From: a virus
DNA length: 47,942 nucleotides
Strand: one strand, 5' to 3'
IMG/VR virus record: IMGVR_UViG_3300008114_001593
Span: 1 to 47,942 of that record
Position numbers and translations under genes: made by a program
Notes under the pieces: generated by a model
What the model was told of the DNA's origin: nothing
The model's database searches: none
Seen by the model: the letters and a program-made list of their open reading frames with translations, nothing else
Part shown: positions 46,098-47,942 of the stretch, one piece after another
How positions within the stretch are numbered: the first letter of the stretch is position 1
Layout: each line of letters begins with the position of its first letter

Positions 46098-46294
46098 AAG
46101 CAATTTTAGAATTTAATTTGCCTGAAGAAAAACAGGAACACAATTATGCAGTAAATGCCTTGGAAGCATTTGGTGCATTGTCTGACATACAACAGGAATT
46201 GCGCCGTGTTCGGAAGTATGATGCTGATCCGAAAGAGGTTTTGGAAGCGATTGAAAACATTGTAATGGAAATCAATTGGAAATATGAACAATAA
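46094..46294 (+). CDS. conserved small phage protein
   Basis: A 66-residue acidic helical protein: LEFNLPEEKQEHNYAVNALE and FGALSDIQQELRRVRKYD. Proteins beginning L-E-F-N-L-P-E-E occur widely in T4-like phages. Overlaps neighbours. Confidence 0.65.
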   Translation: MKAILEFNLPEEKQEHNYAVNALEAFGALSDIQQELRRVRKYDADPKEVLEAIENIVMEINWKYEQ

Positions 46295-46415
46295 AATAAA
46301 TAACTTGAAACAAAGCCTTTCTGACCTTTGGTACAGAATGTCATTGCAATTCACATTAGTGGAATGGATTGTTTTACTTGGAGTTGGAACATGGATACTA
46401 AGCCGCGCAATTTGA
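46284..46415 (+). CDS. 43-residue membrane protein
   Basis: A single hydrophobic helix (FTLVEWIVLLGVGTWILS) after a polar N-terminus. Overlaps the previous and next genes. Below the usual length cut, yet in a consistent operon position. Confidence 0.5.
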   Translation: MNNKINNLKQSLSDLWYRMSLQFTLVEWIVLLGVGTWILSRAI

Positions 46416-46534
46416 TAGCAAAAGACTTACGCACACCTAAGTATAGGATGCGTGTGGTCAAGTGCGTCAAATTGTATGACCGCAAAAAAGAGCAAGTGAA
46501 ATTTCACAAAGAGGTAAGAAATGTCTCAGTATAA
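46391..46534 (+). CDS. 47-residue basic protein, possibly ArfA-related
   Basis: TTGGAG before the ATG. Product PRNLIAKDLRTPKYRMRVVK followed by a Lys/Arg tail. The L-x-x-P-x-[YF]-R-x-R-V-x-x-x-K pattern recalls the ribosome-rescue factor ArfA and a phage family derived from it; resemblance is short and unproven. Confidence 0.55.
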   Translation: MDTKPRNLIAKDLRTPKYRMRVVKCVKLYDRKKEQVKFHKEVRNVSV

Positions 46535-46880
46535 ATCCGAGATGGATGGATACGATGGATTCATTTTCTTGCCGCATGATGATGAAGATTCACAAGAATT
46601 CCGATTCATAAAATACAAAGAAGATTTTGGCGCACCGATTGAAGGTAGTGAAGCTGGACACAAGTACCATGTTGCACTTTTTAGGCGGGATGATGAAGGC
46701 GATTTTGATTTTGATGAATCATTTGAAGCCATCTTTTCCGATCCTATGGTTTATGCTAAAGGATTGTGTGGTACCAATACATTTGGTACAATTATCAGGA
46801 AACAGGAAAAAACAACGGAATGGTTCAAAGAGTACTTGACTGACCTGATTTTTTCTGTTAAAATATTGAAAAAGCCCTAA
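46521..46880 (+). CDS. hypothetical early acidic protein
   Basis: A 119-residue acidic protein: DGYDGFIFLPHDDEDSQEFR and KYHVALFRRDDEGDFDFDES. A beta-rich fold is likely. A promoter lies in its 3' part. Unknown role. Confidence 0.6.
   Translation: MSQYKSEMDGYDGFIFLPHDDEDSQEFRFIKYKEDFGAPIEGSEAGHKYHVALFRRDDEGDFDFDESFEAIFSDPMVYAKGLCGTNTFGTIIRKQEKTTEWFKEYLTDLIFSVKILKKP
46836..46864 (+). promoter_or_regulatory. sigma70 promoter at the end of a gene
   Basis: TTGACT at 46836-46841, 17-base spacer, TAAAAT at 46859-46864. One mismatch in each hexamer; feeds the gene at 46893. Confidence 0.6.
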
Positions 46881-46892
46881 AGGAAATTTATT

Positions 46893-47183
46893 ATGATTGA
46901 AGCAAATTTTAATGTCGCATTCACCAACGATGAGGTGAATCGCAAATGGTTGTGCCAGCTTTTGGCTGATGGTGTTGTTGCTGTTAAATTCACCAAGAAA
47001 GATGGCACAGACCGCACCTTGATGTGTACTCTCAGCCAAAAAGTTATTCCCGATGAATACGCCCCAAAGGGCGAAGATACCCGCAAAAAATCAAGTGATG
47101 CACTAGCCGTCTTTGATGTTGAGAATGAAGGCTGGCGTTCATTCCGTTGGGACTCTGTTAAATCTGTTTCTATGGAGGCTTGA
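46893..47183 (+). CDS. SH3-like beta-barrel protein (DUF2693-like)
   Basis: A 96-residue protein: LLADGVVAVKFTKKDGTDRT, MCTLSQKVIPDEYAP and VFDVENEGWRSFRWDSVKSV. This pattern matches phage SH3 beta-barrel/DUF2693 proteins. AAGGAAA before the ATG. Function unknown. Confidence 0.78.
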   Translation: MIEANFNVAFTNDEVNRKWLCQLLADGVVAVKFTKKDGTDRTLMCTLSQKVIPDEYAPKGEDTRKKSSDALAVFDVENEGWRSFRWDSVKSVSMEA

Positions 47184-47184
47184 A

Positions 47185-47472
47185 ATGAAATATATTGTTG
47201 AAACTGTTGGAATGTTTCGGATGGTTCATGTTGTTGAATGTGAAAACGAAGCCGATGCATTGTTGATTGCCGAACATGCTGATGACAATTGGCAAGAACA
47301 CCTTGGTGTTTTGAAATTTGATATTGCTGAATACAGCGAAGAAAAAGTAAAACGGTTCCGAGAGAAAGATTATTTCTGGGAAGGTACCGCATATATCAAT
47401 GAAGATGGGCGTATTTCATACCTTCATCCAAATGGTGAAGTGCGGGACATTGATGGACCTAAAGTAAAATAA
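47185..47472 (+). CDS. hypothetical early protein
   Basis: A 95-residue acidic protein: YIVETVGMFRMVHVVECENE and VKRFREKDYFWEGTAYINED. GGAGG precedes the ATG, which follows the previous stop. Unknown role. Confidence 0.6.
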   Translation: MKYIVETVGMFRMVHVVECENEADALLIAEHADDNWQEHLGVLKFDIAEYSEEKVKRFREKDYFWEGTAYINEDGRISYLHPNGEVRDIDGPKVK

Positions 47473-47942
47473 ATGCCACGCAGAGATACCAATTTTCGGT
47501 TCATTGCTAAGAATCTGGATGTAAGTAAAATACTAAAACAAGTATTGGACAATCCACAAGATTGGAAAGCCGTTAGTAAATTTGAGAATACATTGGGAGA
47601 TAAAGATCCGTATGGATTCCTTCCACTTCAAATGGCGGTAGTACGTGATGCATCCGAAAATGTCAAAGATTCCGAATTGTTGCGTCGGACGGTTCTATAT
47701 GATAAGTACACCGAAATTCATAAATTTTGGAAATCTTACGGCATAAAGAAACCAGCAAGATGCGCCTTCTTTAAATTACCTGTTGGTGGTGCTGTTGGCA
47801 GCCACATTGATGATGGAACATACTACCTAAAGAAGGATCGCTATCATTTGTCACTTCAAGGAAAATACAAGTATGAATGCAATGGCGAGGAACACATCAT
47901 TGAACCGGGAACATTCTTTTGGTTCAGTAACAAGCTGACACA
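47473..47942 (+). CDS. aspartyl/asparaginyl beta-hydroxylase-like dioxygenase, partial
   Basis: The window ends inside this gene after 156 complete codons. Visible: FFKLPVGGAVGSHIDDGTYY with the HxD metal pair, RYHLSLQGKYKYECNGEE and IIEPGTFFWFSNKLTH with a second His, the AspH-type 2-oxoglutarate oxygenase core. Related enzymes hydroxylate Asp, Asn or Arg side chains. Its 3' end is outside the window. Confidence 0.75.
   Translation, partial: MPRRDTNFRFIAKNLDVSKILKQVLDNPQDWKAVSKFENTLGDKDPYGFLPLQMAVVRDASENVKDSELLRRTVLYDKYTEIHKFWKSYGIKKPARCAFFKLPVGGAVGSHIDDGTYYLKKDRYHLSLQGKYKYECNGEEHIIEPGTFFWFSNKLT

Noticed and set aside
46877-47392. minus-strand ORF of 171 residues
   Set aside because: Opposite to the SH3-like gene and the following gene, no start signal, Leu/Gln-rich shadow.

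Overview
The window looks like part of the genome of a tailed phage of the T4 superfamily (a myovirus-type genome) infecting a Gram-negative, probably aquatic bacterium. Pointers: a T4-type primase with TOPRIM motif, a DexA-like exonuclease, class Ia ribonucleotide reductase genes split around thioredoxin, ThyX, T4-like late promoter boxes (TATAAATA or CATAAATA), spanin-type lysis genes (which imply an outer membrane), many homing-endonuclease-like genes and a dense block of very short early genes. The DNA is AT-rich. All genes but one lie on the + strand, mostly with ATGA or TAATG overlaps. No tRNA, insertion sequence, integrase or CRISPR array was seen. Family names come from motif recognition by eye, not from database searches.

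Layout. (1) 52-8056: a glycan cluster with glycosyltransferase-like proteins, a nucleotide-sugar dehydratase/epimerase, a sugar C-methyltransferase-like enzyme, a KdsC-like phosphatase, a PfkB-like kinase, a nucleotidyltransferase fused to an RpiB-type isomerase, and a short glycerophosphodiesterase-like protein. Together they could build and attach an activated sugar. (2) 8097-16242: virion and head-associated proteins, including a large cytidylyltransferase/P-loop protein whose 3' part overlaps a well-formed proline-rich ORF in another frame, and an HNH gene. (3) 16242-19136: lysis and envelope genes (spanins, GH19 endolysin, holin candidates, an exported small protein, an XhlA-like protein). 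(4) 19167-28377: DNA metabolism (primase, thyX, HNH, nrdA in two pieces with a missing internal segment, an exported nuclease, thioredoxin, nrdB), with an SGNH hydrolase and a carbamoyltransferase-like gene between thioredoxin and nrdB. (5) 28378-31001: a minus-strand HNH gene, a tail-fibre-like protein, and cupin and 2OG-oxygenase genes. (6) 31098-34574: an exonuclease that appears to start at AUU, reached from a promoter lying inside a terminator loop; small coupled genes; two GIY-YIG genes; a terminator. (7) 34704-47942: an early region of many 27-160 residue genes driven by repeated near-consensus sigma70 promoters. It contains a protein-kinase-like protein, an SPFH lipoprotein, a tandem paralogue family, more homing endonucleases, a candidate structured RNA, and the start of an AspH-like dioxygenase gene cut by the window end.

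How it fits together: host-like promoters TTGACA-N16-18-TATAAT or TATACT fire early and DNA-metabolism genes, while T4-type late boxes precede virion genes. At least five sigma70 promoters lie so close to an ATG without a Shine-Dalgarno sequence that the mRNAs should be leaderless. The observations most worth checking are the nrdA lesion, the overprinted ORF at 10030, the leaderless promoters, the promoter in a terminator loop with its AUU start, the structured RNA at 36540-36717, and the phage-encoded sugar-activation pathway with its nucleotidyltransferase-RpiB fusion.
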